Positions 7,932 through 16,216 of a DNA stretch of 41,689 nucleotides are shown here, piece by piece. The DNA comes from an uncultured bacterium (GTDB taxonomy: Bacteria > Bacillota_I > Bacilli_A > RFN20 > CAG-826). Below the pieces are notes generated by a model. The model saw only the letters and a list, made by a program, of their open reading frames with translations, had not been told where the DNA came from and searched no databases. The translations under genes and the position numbers were made by a program. Numbering within the stretch: position 1 is the stretch's first letter; each line of letters starts with the position of its first letter. The stretch lies in assembly GCA_949293255.1 (NCBI GenBank), contig CASFCL010000012.1, positions 1 through 41,689 of the forward strand, given 5' to 3'.

Positions 7932-10646
7932 ATGAGAAAATCTGGAAAATTATTACTTGGCGTTCTTAGTGTTGCTGCTTTAATTGGTACAGGTATGGGG
8001 GCCTTTGTTATCAATGGAACGTATGGAAGCGACACTGATACAATTGGAGTAACAACTACTGAAGAATACTATAGTAGAGGATTTAACATTACAGCTGAAA
8101 AAGCAGATAATGATGGAATCAACTTCGATGGTACAGGTGGTGACTATTTAGTTACATATACTGTTAAAGCTACAGCAATTGATGGTGGTTTTACACAAGA
8201 TGCTTTATATAATCCTGATACGTGGAAAGCAGTTGCTGAAGAATATAGACCAAATTTAAAGATCTCTGCTACACATACAAACGTAGATGAAACTAGAGAA
8301 GACTTCTTTAATAAATATGTTGTTTTACCAGATGTAGCAACTATTAGTTATGAAACATGGCTTGCTGCAAACTTAAAAGAAACTGGATATACTTACGAAT
8401 TTAAAGTTGAATGGAAAAAAGAAGCATTAGGTGGATACTCAACACCAAATGAGTACTTTGCAACAGTTGATAATGCAACAGGTAAAGAAGTTTATAACGA
8501 AATTAAATCTGGTTTAGAATATGCAAAAATTACAGTTACATTTGAAGCTGGATATTATGAAGGCGGTTCAACTGTTGATCCAACTCCATCAGTAGATACA
8601 ACTGGTACTGTTACTCTTCCAGATACTGCTACATCAAATGCTTTATTAGCAATTTCAGGAACGCAGGAGAATGGAACAATTGAAGCTGGCGAACAAACAT
8701 TAAGTCTTACTTTAGAGGAAGGTTATGAATTAGAAGCATTAAATGTTTCGGTCGATGGTGCAGCAGCTGATCCAGTCATAATGAAAGAAGTTCCATCAGA
8801 TGTATTATCATTAGCAAATCCAGGCAAAAAATACGAAGGAACATATACTTTTGAAAAAGGTAAGACATATGAATTTAGTGTTGTTACAAAAGCAAGCACT
8901 CCTCCAATAGTTAAATATGCTAAAGTTAGCGTCGCTCAAAACGAAAATGCAAGTGTAGTTATTGCTAATGCTTCCGAAGATGGAAACTATAAAGTTAATT
9001 CAGCAGTTTCATTTACAGCCGAAGCATTAAATGGATATAGAATTACAAGTGTTTATTATACAGTTGAAGGCTCAGAAGATAAAAATGTTTTAACTGGTAC
9101 AGAAGGTACTTATAGTTTTACCGTTTCAAGCGAAGCTGCTCATACAATCGTTGTTGAAACTGATGTTTATGAAATGAGTTATTTAATTGAAAACGTTACC
9201 GAAGATTCTGATAACGCAAAAGTTGCTTATGCAACAAGGGGAACAATCGTTGTTGTTAATACAGGTGGCGTTGTTATTACTGATGGAACCAATTTAATTT
9301 ACTTAATGGATAATACAATTGTTTCTACTTTCACTGGAAAAGAAGGGAAAGTTGTAGAAGTTACTGGAGTCCCTTGCTTATATAACAATATTTGTGTTGA
9401 GTATACTTGGAAATTAGAGTTCACTGTGACTTTAGTTGAAAATGCAGTATCTGTTGAAGCTCCAAAACTAGATGAATCTATTACTGCAGCAGATTTAAGA
9501 AGTGATAATCTTGACAATATCAAATATAAGAGAATTAAAGTTAGAGGTACTTGTGGAATTAGCGACAACCATACAAATTTCTATAATGATGATATGGGCT
9601 TCTCTTCTATAAGTATGGTCAATTCATCAACTAAATTTGAAGATGGTGCTACATATGATTTAGAAGGCTATGTTGCATGGGTATCAGGCGATAAATACTT
9701 ATATCTCTATGAAGTTTCGGCAACTAAAGTAGAAGTTCCCGTTGCATATGCAACTGTTACAGCTGCTCAAATTGAAAATGGTACAGTAACAATTACAGAT
9801 GCTGTAGAGGGCAATAAATATGAAGTTGGATCAACAATTACTTGGACAGTATCACCTGAACAAGGATATGAAGTTGTATCATATTGGTATACTGTTGATG
9901 GTGGCGAACCTATAACAGTAGGTAGTGGTAGTTTAGAAATTACTCAAGCAGATGCAACATATACTGTTGGGGCAACAATGAAAACAGTTGAAGAAGGTGG
10001 TAGTGATGTTGAAGCTCTCACAAGTCTCACATTTACAAACGAAGATTTTTCGACTTGGGGAATTGGATACGGAGCTAAAGGCCCAACTGATGTTACTAAA
10101 AACAATGTAACTACAACACTTAAAACCAATGCTGGTTCTAAGCAAATATCGGATGGTAATGGTTTTACCACACCTTTATATCTTGGTTTAAATAGTAATG
10201 CTGAAAATGAAAGCAGAGCTAAAGATACTTCTGTTTTGAATAGTAAAGACTATTTAACTTCAGAAATGTTGGGTGATTATACTACAGCTGATGACTTATG
10301 GGCTGACAATGCTGTCTTTGTTTTAAGTTTTTCTTTTACTAATTCTTTGAAAATGAAGGATATCACAATTAATACTCAAATTACCTCAACATCTAAAAAT
10401 TGGAATGAAGATAAAACAAATAATAAGAATCTTTATCTTGTTTATAAATCAGTCAACGATGCCTCATACAATTGTTTGACTTCAAGTGCAGATTCAGATT
10501 TTACAAAAGTAGTTATGACCGATAAGAAAATTTCTCATACATTTGCTGAAAATACCGATGTCAGTGAAATTGCTCTTGTTGTCGTTGGTTCTGGATTTTC
10601 AGGTGCAAGAAGAGTTCCTATTGGCAATATCGTTATAAATAGTTAA
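7932..10646 (+). CDS. Large exported protein with InlB-like repeats, SipW-type signal peptide
   Basis: A 904-residue secreted or surface protein. The N-terminus (MRKSGK, then a hydrophobic core to about residue 28) ends in G-M-G-A-F-V-I-N-G-T-Y, nearly the same as in the next gene; this resembles the signal peptides cut by SipW-type signal peptidases, and such a peptidase gene closes the operon. Residues about 30-215 form a unique N-terminal domain. Then come a P-T-P-S linker, three repeats of the divergent InlB B-repeat type (about 227-325, 326-415, 601-690; each with V-x-V-x-x-x-x-x-G-x-Y-x-V), an OB-fold-like domain (about 509-600, K-R-I-K-V-R-G ... Y-L-Y) and a C-terminal beta-rich domain. 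No C-terminal anchor is seen. GGAGG lies 8 bases before the ATG. Role inferred: matrix or adhesion protein. Confidence 0.75.
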   Translation: MRKSGKLLLGVLSVAALIGTGMGAFVINGTYGSDTDTIGVTTTEEYYSRGFNITAEKADNDGINFDGTGGDYLVTYTVKATAIDGGFTQDALYNPDTWKAVAEEYRPNLKISATHTNVDETREDFFNKYVVLPDVATISYETWLAANLKETGYTYEFKVEWKKEALGGYSTPNEYFATVDNATGKEVYNEIKSGLEYAKITVTFEAGYYEGGSTVDPTPSVDTTGTVTLPDTATSNALLAISGTQENGTIEAGEQTLSLTLEEGYELEALNVSVDGAAADPVIMKEVPSDVLSLANPGKKYEGTYTFEKGKTYEFSVVTKASTPPIVKYAKVSVAQNENASVVIANASEDGNYKVNSAVSFTAEALNGYRITSVYYTVEGSEDKNVLTGTEGTYSFTVSSEAAHTIVVETDVYEMSYLIENVTEDSDNAKVAYATRGTIVVVNTGGVVITDGTNLIYLMDNTIVSTFTGKEGKVVEVTGVPCLYNNICVEYTWKLEFTVTLVENAVSVEAPKLDESITAADLRSDNLDNIKYKRIKVRGTCGISDNHTNFYNDDMGFSSISMVNSSTKFEDGATYDLEGYVAWVSGDKYLYLYEVSATKVEVPVAYATVTAAQIENGTVTITDAVEGNKYEVGSTITWTVSPEQGYEVVSYWYTVDGGEPITVGSGSLEITQADATYTVGATMKTVEEGGSDVEALTSLTFTNEDFSTWGIGYGAKGPTDVTKNNVTTTLKTNAGSKQISDGNGFTTPLYLGLNSNAENESRAKDTSVLNSKDYLTSEMLGDYTTADDLWADNAVFVLSFSFTNSLKMKDITINTQITSTSKNWNEDKTNNKNLYLVYKSVNDASYNCLTSSADSDFTKVVMTDKKISHTFAENTDVSEIALVVVGSGFSGARRVPIGNIVINS

Positions 10647-10677
10647 TTATAGTTATTAATAAAATTTAAAATCCCCT

Positions 10678-10683
10678 TATAAT
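10678..10683 (+). promoter_or_regulatory. Candidate -10 box giving a very short leader
   Basis: A perfect TATAAT lies 12 bases before the ATG at 10696, and no Shine-Dalgarno sequence precedes that start. If used, transcription would begin about 6 bases before the ATG, giving a nearly leaderless mRNA. No strong -35 is visible. Confidence 0.35.
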
Positions 10684-10695
10684 ATATAAAATCCT

Positions 10696-11214
10696 ATGAA
10701 AAAACTCATTCTCTCTTCACTTTTATTTGTATCTTTAATAGGCGTAGGAGCCGGAGCATATATAATTAACGGCTTCTACAGCCCTCTTAATACTGCAATA
10801 AATGTTGAATTAGGAGATAAATTTGGATATGAGATAGTACTCGATTTTAATTCAGTAGATAGTGCTCAAGAAAATATCTATATCTATAAACTTGGAACAG
10901 ATAAAAATTATCAAGTAACATTTATATCTAATAATGATAGTTCCCCAAACATATTTTTTAATGGAGGAACAGATACTTTAGGTACTTATTATGCTAATTC
11001 AATATCAGGAGGAATTGGTGTTGAAGTTAAATCAATTAAATTTGATTTAATTGATGATACTTTAAATAGTCTTTCTAACTATGTTTCAATTAATAATTTT
11101 ACTGAATTAAGAGTAGGATATTTTGTACCAACAAGTGGAGTAGTAACAAGTTTTTCAATTGATACCTTACAAACTTTACAAGTAAACTCCATCATCATAA
11201 CGTTAGGAATATAA
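10696..11214 (+). CDS. Small exported protein with SipW-type signal peptide
   Basis: A 172-residue protein. Its N-terminus (MKK, hydrophobic core, then G-A-G-A-Y-I-I-N-G-F-Y) matches the preceding large protein at the same place, so both are likely cut by the signal peptidase encoded next. After the signal the sequence is beta-rich with many Asn, Ser and Thr and no cysteines or membrane segments. Size and position recall TasA-type matrix proteins of Bacillus, where sipW sits between two of its substrates; sequence similarity to TasA is not evident by eye. The gap to the next gene is 10 bases. No Shine-Dalgarno precedes the start, so it may be read by coupling or from a leaderless mRNA. Confidence 0.65.
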   Translation: MKKLILSSLLFVSLIGVGAGAYIINGFYSPLNTAINVELGDKFGYEIVLDFNSVDSAQENIYIYKLGTDKNYQVTFISNNDSSPNIFFNGGTDTLGTYYANSISGGIGVEVKSIKFDLIDDTLNSLSNYVSINNFTELRVGYFVPTSGVVTSFSIDTLQTLQVNSIIITLGI

Positions 11215-11224
11215 AGAGGTTAAT

Positions 11225-12229
11225 ATGGATAGATATACGATTAACATAATTTTTAGTGTAATAATGTTAACATTAGTATTAATCATTTTATGGTTATTCT
11301 TTAGTAGTGAATATAATAGCTCTATTAAATCTATTGAAAGAGGTAACAAAGATAAATACATCGATAAAGATATTAAAAGAGTTAAACATAAACTAGAAGA
11401 TGATAATCGTGAAAGAGTATATAAATATGTTAAAAGTAGTTCTAATTCTATCCTTGTAGAACAACATTCTAACTATATTCTCCATTCAGAGTACGATTCA
11501 AAAGATGATAGCTACTATGAATATAAAGTTAAAGCTAAAAGAAGTAAGGGAGGAATAATTAAATCAGTTATTATTGATATTATTCTTCTAGGATTAGTTG
11601 GCTTTATTATTTATGCTAATTGGTATAGCAAGGAAAATAACTATTTATATAACTTTAATGGATCTACATATGTAACTATTAGAAGTGGATCGATGAGTGA
11701 AGCTAATGTAAATAATACTTACTTAGAAGAATATAACTTAACTAATCAAATTCCTACATTCTCATTAATTAGACTTGATGAAGTTAAAGATACATCAACT
11801 GTTAGATTATATGATGTATGTGCTTATAGAAATAGTAGAGGAACATTAATTGTTCATAGAATTATTGATGAAGAAGTTATCGATAACACTAGATATTTCA
11901 CCTTTAGAGGAGATAACAATTTAAGTAGTGATTACTTACTTGTTAGTGAAAATGATGTTTTATATAAATACACAGGAGTTATCAATGTACCATTAGGTTA
12001 TGTTGTATCTTATGTATCTTCATCATTTGGATTACTTTCAATGGCTTATATCTTTATTGCTTTATTTATCCTTGATTGTTATGACAAGAAAAAAGATAAG
12101 AAGTATTTAGAAAGAGTATCTAAAAAGGTAGAAGAACTTAATAAAGACTACTCATATAAAGATACAAAAGTAATTACAGTTGATATTGATACAAATACAA
12201 TTGTTAATTTACCTCCTGAATATAAATAG
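11225..12229 (+). CDS. ER-type (SipW-like) signal peptidase I with extended N-terminus
   Basis: A 334-residue membrane protease that removes signal peptides. The catalytic serine is in S-G-S-M (Ser156); H-R-I (His211) and R-G-D-N-N-x-S-S-D (Asp230/Asp236) complete the S-H-D pattern of the SipW/archaeal/ER type, instead of the Ser-Lys pair of LepB. Hydrophobic segments lie near 8-27, 111-131 and 253-285. Compared with SipW (about 190 residues) it has an extra N-terminal membrane helix and a charged linker (28-105) of unknown use. AAGAGGT stands 5 bases before the ATG. It ends the operon with its two presumed substrates; a strong terminator follows. Confidence 0.85.
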   Translation: MDRYTINIIFSVIMLTLVLIILWLFFSSEYNSSIKSIERGNKDKYIDKDIKRVKHKLEDDNRERVYKYVKSSSNSILVEQHSNYILHSEYDSKDDSYYEYKVKAKRSKGGIIKSVIIDIILLGLVGFIIYANWYSKENNYLYNFNGSTYVTIRSGSMSEANVNNTYLEEYNLTNQIPTFSLIRLDEVKDTSTVRLYDVCAYRNSRGTLIVHRIIDEEVIDNTRYFTFRGDNNLSSDYLLVSENDVLYKYTGVINVPLGYVVSYVSSSFGLLSMAYIFIALFILDCYDKKKDKKYLERVSKKVEELNKDYSYKDTKVITVDIDTNTIVNLPPEYK

Positions 12230-12254
12230 TCATTATATTTATAAATTTATTCTT

Positions 12255-12295
12255 AAAGAGATTTGATTATAGACGTTGATCAAATCTCTTTTTAT
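12255..12295 (+). terminator. Strong terminator of the signal-peptidase operon
   Basis: Perfect 13-bp stem AAAGAGATTTGAT / ATCAAATCTCTTT with an 11-base loop, followed by TTTTATATT, 25 bases after the stop codon. Confidence 0.9.
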
Positions 12296-12404
12296 ATTCT
12301 CATTATATTTTTAAATTTAAAGAAATATTTAAGATTTGCAGGGAATTTAGATTTAAATATCGAGATTTTTATATTTAATTTATGAACAAAAAATAAAAAA
12401 ATTA

Positions 12405-12462
12405 AAAAAGTTTGGTAAATTTTTCAAATTGCGACAATCTTGTTAGTAAAGGAGGAATTTTA
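12405..12462 (-). repeat. Dispersed intergenic repeat, copy 4 (inverted)
   Basis: This is the only copy in the opposite orientation. It keeps CCTCCTTTACTAACAAGATT, the hairpin tip TTG-TCG-CAA as in copy 3, and AAAAATTTACCAAA. On the plus strand its AAAGGAGG is followed by an ATG only after 11 bases, and that frame stops after two codons, so the micro-ORF is not conserved here. Confidence 0.75.
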
Positions 12463-12540
12463 GCTTATGACTTAATAGACTTAACTTAAATTAAAATTAC
12501 AGTAATTTTACTCAAGATAAAAAGAAAGACTAATTATTTT

Positions 12541-12732
12541 ATGGTAACGGTTTTTAACTTTGGATTTAGCTATTTTACCAATCATCTTTTGATTAGCTTT
12601 TCACTATGTATCGGTGGAATATATGGTGTAAGAATTACTTTAATTGAATATGAATCTGCTTTTAGTGGTGGTGCGGATTTTATATTTAAATGGTGGATTG
12701 ATTCTGATATTTTAAATGTTAATTCTTTATAA
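12541..12732 (+). pseudogene. Possible fragment related to the secreted protein at 39078
   Basis: A 63-codon open frame without a good ribosome binding site. By eye, V-T-V-F-N-F-x-F-S-Y-F near its start and A-F ... W-W-I-D-S-D near its end resemble V-V-Y-N-F-S-T-Y-Y-L-F and A-F-K-P-L-W-W-W-A-D-G in the C-terminus of the secreted protein at 39078-39944. If real, it is a decayed third member of that family. The match is short and the frame could be random in AT-rich DNA. Confidence 0.25.
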
Positions 12733-13015
12733 AAATATGTTAAAAGAAGGTCAACTAATGTAGGAAAAATTTGTTTAAAAATATTGTCGAAAATCACAAC
12801 AACGAAGGATAAATATTTAGAAAAGCATAAGTTTATTTTTACGAATGTAAACTCTGCTATTTAATAAAGCCCTCTTAGCAAGATCAAATAAAAAACAAAA
12901 ATATTTCATTCGAAACTTTTATTAATTCTATATGAAACCGAAAATGAAATTTTTGTAATTAAAATGGCTTTTGAGTGTTGCATTTCAAAACTTAATTACA
13001 TAATATTAAGTTAAA
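12733..13015. other. Intergenic region without recognisable genes
   Basis: About 280 bases with no convincing frame on either strand and no structured RNA that I recognise. Confidence 0.4.
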
Positions 13016-13029
13016 TGTAAGGGCTTACA
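13016..13029. promoter_or_regulatory. Palindrome over the ribosome binding site of the chimeric gene
   Basis: TGTAAG-GG-CTTACA is a perfect 6+2+6 inverted repeat 1-2 bases before the ATG at 13031, and it contains the AAGGG that would act as ribosome binding site. TetR regulators often bind such palindromes and a TetR-like fragment follows, so it may be a leftover operator or a translational hairpin. Confidence 0.3.
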
Positions 13030-13030
13030 A

Positions 13031-13600
13031 ATGAAAAAAATCTATTTAAATCTTGAAAGATTCGATGTACCAAAAATTTTTGATGGTATTTCAAAATTTG
13101 AAAAAAACGAAAGTTACGGCTCAATAATTGGTTCAGGAATTGAAAATATGGATCTTGCCTTACCAGTTACAATTTTTTTTCAAGAATTAAATTTACTTGA
13201 TGCAATTAGAGTCACATCTAAAGTTAAAATTGGATGCCAAGGTGTCCATTATGAAGATATTGAAAAAGGTAAAAATTTTGATACAAGTAAAGGACATATA
13301 ACAAAAGATTTCCTTGTACCTTATTTAGCTTTTGTAAAAGAAAATAAAGATTTTTATTTAGTATTTAACAAACATAGTGCTCCAATGTAAAATGAGAAAT
13401 TATTTAATTTATTAGTCAAAAACATTGCTAAACCTACTTCAAATTCTAAAAAATATGATAATGAAGATGTAATTAGATATATAACTATAGGTTCAATAGA
13501 AGCGATTAAAGGTATTATAAAAGAATGGATAAAAAGAGATTTTATCGAAAGTGAAGAAGAAATTAGTAATATCATTTTGAAAACTTTTGGAAGGACATAA
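13031..13600 (+). pseudogene. Chimera of triosephosphate-isomerase-like N-terminus and TetR-family C-terminus, with internal stop
   Basis: The frame opens with MKKIYLNLERFDVP ... K-I-G-C-Q-G-V-H-Y-E-D ... G-K-N-F (about residues 1-88), which reads like the N-terminal half of a divergent triosephosphate isomerase up to the G-G-N-F region. It then switches in frame, near base 13285, to F-L-V-P-Y-L-A-F-V-K-E-N-K-D-F, typical of the C-terminal ligand domain of TetR regulators. A TAA at 13388-13390 interrupts it, but the same frame continues to 13600 with I-T-I-G-S-I-E-A-I-K-G-I-I-K-E-W-I, a classic TetR C-terminal helix. The isomerase catalytic His and Glu and the TetR helix-turn-helix are both missing, so neither activity is possible. 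Its last stop overlaps the next ATG (TAATG). Confidence 0.7.
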
Positions 13601-14460
13601 TGATTAAAGATTTACTCTTAAACAAGAGATTTTTATTTTATATGAGTGTTATTACAACCTCTATAATTTTTGTTATAGGGTATTTAGTTAACATTATTTT
13701 TCAAGGTGAATTAAGAAACTGGATTAATATTTTCGTTGGAATAATCGTTTTGATTTTATCAATTTTCTTAGCGTTTTCCTTTGTGTTTTTAGTGGCTAAT
13801 TATTTTAAAAAAGACTATGATAAATCACAAAATGTCTTGAAATTATATTTTAAAGATCAGGTTTTTAGAGTAAAAGTGAATAGTGCTTTTTCTAGTTTAT
13901 TTGCTTTCAGTAACGGAGTTATCTACTATACTTTATCTTATTTTAATTACGGTACGTTTTATTTTTTAACGAGTTTAATCTTTTTCCTGATCTTTCTTAT
14001 TAAGCTATATTTACTTTTAGAATTTTTTGATAAAGAAATTATTAAGCATATTTTAGTTTTTGTTATCTCGATTATTGTTTCTTTATTAACTATTGGGATT
14101 TCAGTTATTATATATTTTGATGATTCAATGATTAAAAAGAAGGATTTAATTATTTATTGGAATGCTCTTTATACATTTACATGTTTTATAAGTTCAATGG
14201 TTAGTCTAATTAAAACATTTAAACATAAGGATTTTAGAGTAGAAAAGTTTTTTACTGTTAGGTTTATTAATGCGATGTATTCAATGTTAGTATTAGAATT
14301 TTTTATGTTAGTAACATTTACTGAAGGTGGCTTTAATGATTCAAATATTTACTTACTAAGCGGGTTGTTATTTGGAGGCTTTATGATTTTGGTTGCTGTT
14401 CTTGAATTTATATTTTCTTTTAAACACGGGAAAGAAATGAATAAAAATTTGCCTTCTTAA
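13600..14460 (+). CDS. Polytopic membrane protein, unknown function
   Basis: A 286-residue integral membrane protein with about eight hydrophobic segments and a lysine-rich C-terminus. I do not recognise a transport family. Its start overlaps the stop of the preceding TetR-like fragment, and AAGGA lies 5-6 bases upstream, so it was probably the target gene of that regulator in a two-gene operon. If the regulator is dead, its expression may be unregulated. A terminator candidate follows 60 bases after its stop. Confidence 0.7.
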   Translation: MIKDLLLNKRFLFYMSVITTSIIFVIGYLVNIIFQGELRNWINIFVGIIVLILSIFLAFSFVFLVANYFKKDYDKSQNVLKLYFKDQVFRVKVNSAFSSLFAFSNGVIYYTLSYFNYGTFYFLTSLIFFLIFLIKLYLLLEFFDKEIIKHILVFVISIIVSLLTIGISVIIYFDDSMIKKKDLIIYWNALYTFTCFISSMVSLIKTFKHKDFRVEKFFTVRFINAMYSMLVLEFFMLVTFTEGGFNDSNIYLLSGLLFGGFMILVAVLEFIFSFKHGKEMNKNLPS

Positions 14461-14520
14461 AGCAACCTTTTATAAATAAAAAAGAAGTTGTCAGGCTGCA
14501 ATTTGGATAGATAAAAGTAT

Positions 14521-14576
14521 AAAAGTTGAAAGTTATTCGATAAAATCGTGCTTTTAATGAACTTTTCCCGTTTTTT
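14521..14576 (+). terminator. Terminator candidate after the membrane protein
   Basis: AAAAGTT and GAAAG in the left arm pair with CTTTT and AACTTTT in the right arm, with an inner CGAT-AAA-ATCG helix. CCCG and a run of six T follow (571-576 of this kilobase). Confidence 0.5.
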
Positions 14577-14594
14577 AACGCGAATAATTCTATT

Positions 14595-14625
14595 TTGAGA
14601 AAAAAATAACATGCATACTTATAAA
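14595..14625 (+). promoter_or_regulatory. Candidate promoter for the NrdG-type gene
   Basis: TTGAGA (14595-14600) and TATAAA (14620-14625) are separated by 19 bases. A start near 14632 would leave a leader of about 13 bases, which fits the lack of a Shine-Dalgarno sequence before the ATG at 14645. The spacing is longer than ideal. Confidence 0.35.
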
Positions 14626-14644
14626 ATGATAAAATATTAACACT

Positions 14645-15346
14645 ATGAATTTTTATGGAATTGAAAAACTAACATTAGTAGATTATCCAAATAAAGTAGC
14701 TTGCATTCTTTTTACTAAAGGATGTAATTTTTCTTGCCCTTGGTGTCATAATTCAAGCCTTGTTATGAATGATCCTCATTTAAAAGAAATACCTTTTGAA
14801 GAAGTTTTAGAGTATTTAAAGAAAAGAGTTGGTGTTTTAGATGGAGTAGTAATTAGTGGCGGTGAACCTACTTTAATGAAAGATTTAAAAGAAAAAATAA
14901 TTGCTATTAAAGAATTAGGTTATTCAATTAAATTAGATACTAATGGATCAAATCCAAAAATATTAAAAGAATTAGTTAACGAAAAATTAGTTGATTATGT
15001 AGCAATGGACATTAAAAATTCATTCAATAATTATGCAAAAACAATAGGATTAACAATTGCTCCAATTGATAGAACTAAAGAATCAATTGAATTTTTAAAA
15101 GAGAATCATGTTGATTATGAATTTAGAACAACTTTAGTTAATGAATTTTTTAATGAAGAATCAATCGAAGAGATGGGAACTATTTTAAATGGAGCAAAAA
15201 GATTATTCTTACAACAATTCATAAATGGCGAAAACTGTATTGATTCTAAATCCTTAACTTCTGTAGCTATAGAAAAAGCTAATATATATAAAGATATATT
15301 AAAAAAATATGTTAATGACGTCTCTTTAAGGGGATATGAGAATTAA
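14645..15346 (+). CDS. nrdG: Anaerobic ribonucleotide reductase activating protein (radical SAM, NrdG2 type)
   Basis: A 233-residue radical-SAM enzyme that installs the glycyl radical on the anaerobic class III ribonucleotide reductase. The [4Fe-4S] motif C-N-F-S-C-P-W-C (Cys27, 31, 34; CX3CX2C) sits where expected, S-G-G-E-P at about residues 76-80 is the SAM-binding GGE motif, and the opening G-I-E-K-L-T-L-V-D-Y-P is typical of this group. The length matches the family's 225-235 residues. No reductase gene lies nearby. There is no Shine-Dalgarno; a promoter 20-50 bases upstream suggests a short-leader mRNA. Presence of this gene points to anaerobic growth. Partner assignment is by family only. 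Confidence 0.88.
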   Translation: MNFYGIEKLTLVDYPNKVACILFTKGCNFSCPWCHNSSLVMNDPHLKEIPFEEVLEYLKKRVGVLDGVVISGGEPTLMKDLKEKIIAIKELGYSIKLDTNGSNPKILKELVNEKLVDYVAMDIKNSFNNYAKTIGLTIAPIDRTKESIEFLKENHVDYEFRTTLVNEFFNEESIEEMGTILNGAKRLFLQQFINGENCIDSKSLTSVAIEKANIYKDILKKYVNDVSLRGYEN

Positions 15347-15453
15347 TTAAAACTGCATAAAGTTCTACTAATTTTTATTTAAATAATAACTGTCAAAATA
15401 AAAGAAAATTTGTTTAATATCAAATGATGTGAGACAAAATTAAATACTAAAAA

Positions 15454-15503
15454 GGACATCTTATCTATAATTAAGTTGAAAAAGCTTATAGAAGGAGATG
15501 TCC
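15454..15503 (+). promoter_or_regulatory. Hairpin that hides the transposase start
   Basis: GGACATCT (15454-15461) pairs with AGATGTCC (15496-15503), and TCTATAA (15464-15470) with TTATAGA (15486-15492). The right arm covers the ATG at 15498 and most of the GAAGGAG ribosome binding site. Similar hairpins in other insertion sequences block translation from outside transcripts. Confidence 0.6.
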
Positions 15504-16173
15504 GTGAATATTTTAATACCAGAACGAAAATATATACCAATAGACTTTCAAACAAGATTACAGGCCTGCAAAAGAAGGGTTATTTCAAAACGGCCTATAA
15601 GAAAGATTTTATCTTTCTATCATGTCAAAAGAAGTTCACTTTACCGACGGTTAGGTCGATATGATGGAACGGATGAATCTTTATTAGATCAATCACATAG
15701 ACCAAAAAGTGATCATCCTAACAAACTTAAAAGGGATATTGTCAAAAAAGTATTAGATCTTCATAGAAGAAATCCTGATTAATCATTTGTGGAGATATGG
15801 GTACGTCTTAAACACGATGGAATAGAAATTTCTCCATCAAGTGTTTTAAGAACATTTAAACGAATAAAATATATCCCAAATCTTAAAAAGCATGATAAAC
15901 ATTACCATACACCCAAGATGGTGCACGAGAAGCGGCAAATAGATGTCAAATATGTTCCTAAAGAATGTAAGGTAGATGGTTTATTTGGGCGTTTCTATCA
16001 ATATACCATTCTTGATGAATGTTCTAGGAAAAGAATTCTCTATTTCGCTCAAGAACATTCGATATATGAAACTTTACAAGCATTAAAGTTTGCATATAGT
16101 AAAATCGGGTGTTTTCCAAAGGAAATACAAACAGATAATGGTGTAGAATTTACTGAAAAATCCAGAAGGAATG
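15498..16173 (+). pseudogene. Truncated DDE integrase-type transposase with nonsense codon
   Basis: The frame reads as an integrase-core transposase of the IS481-like type common in Clostridia: an N-terminal helix-turn-helix (R-K-I-L-S-F-Y-H-V-K-R-S-S-L-Y-R-R-L), then the rve core with Y-T-I-L-D-E-C-S-R-K-R (first Asp) and I-Q-T-D-N-G-V-E-F (second Asp). A TAA at 15780-15782 replaces the expected Tyr of N-P-D-Y-S-F. The sequence ends a few codons after the second Asp, at about 16173, where the inverted repeat of the neighbouring IS3 element begins. The catalytic Glu and the rest (roughly 120 residues) are missing. It is dead, probably cut off by the neighbouring IS. The element's left end is likely near 15429 but no partner end remains. 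Confidence 0.85.
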
Positions 16174-16177
16174 CTGG

Positions 16178-16216
16178 ATTATTAATTTCAAGATAAAAAT
16201 GTACAAAAGGGGATGC
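16178..16216. repeat. Left arm of a 39-bp perfect inverted repeat around the IS3 element
   Basis: This 39-base stretch reappears exactly, reverse-complemented, at 17751-17789. The inner 17 bases (TGTACAAAAGGGGATGC) look like the true IS3-type end; the outer 22 bases (ATTATTAATTTCAAGATAAAAA) extend beyond it. Insertion normally makes direct, not inverted, flanking repeats. Confidence 0.9.

Noticed and set aside
12582-12797. Minus-strand 71-codon frame
   Set aside because: No binding site, no recognisable features, and it lies opposite a weak plus-strand frame that has slightly better support.
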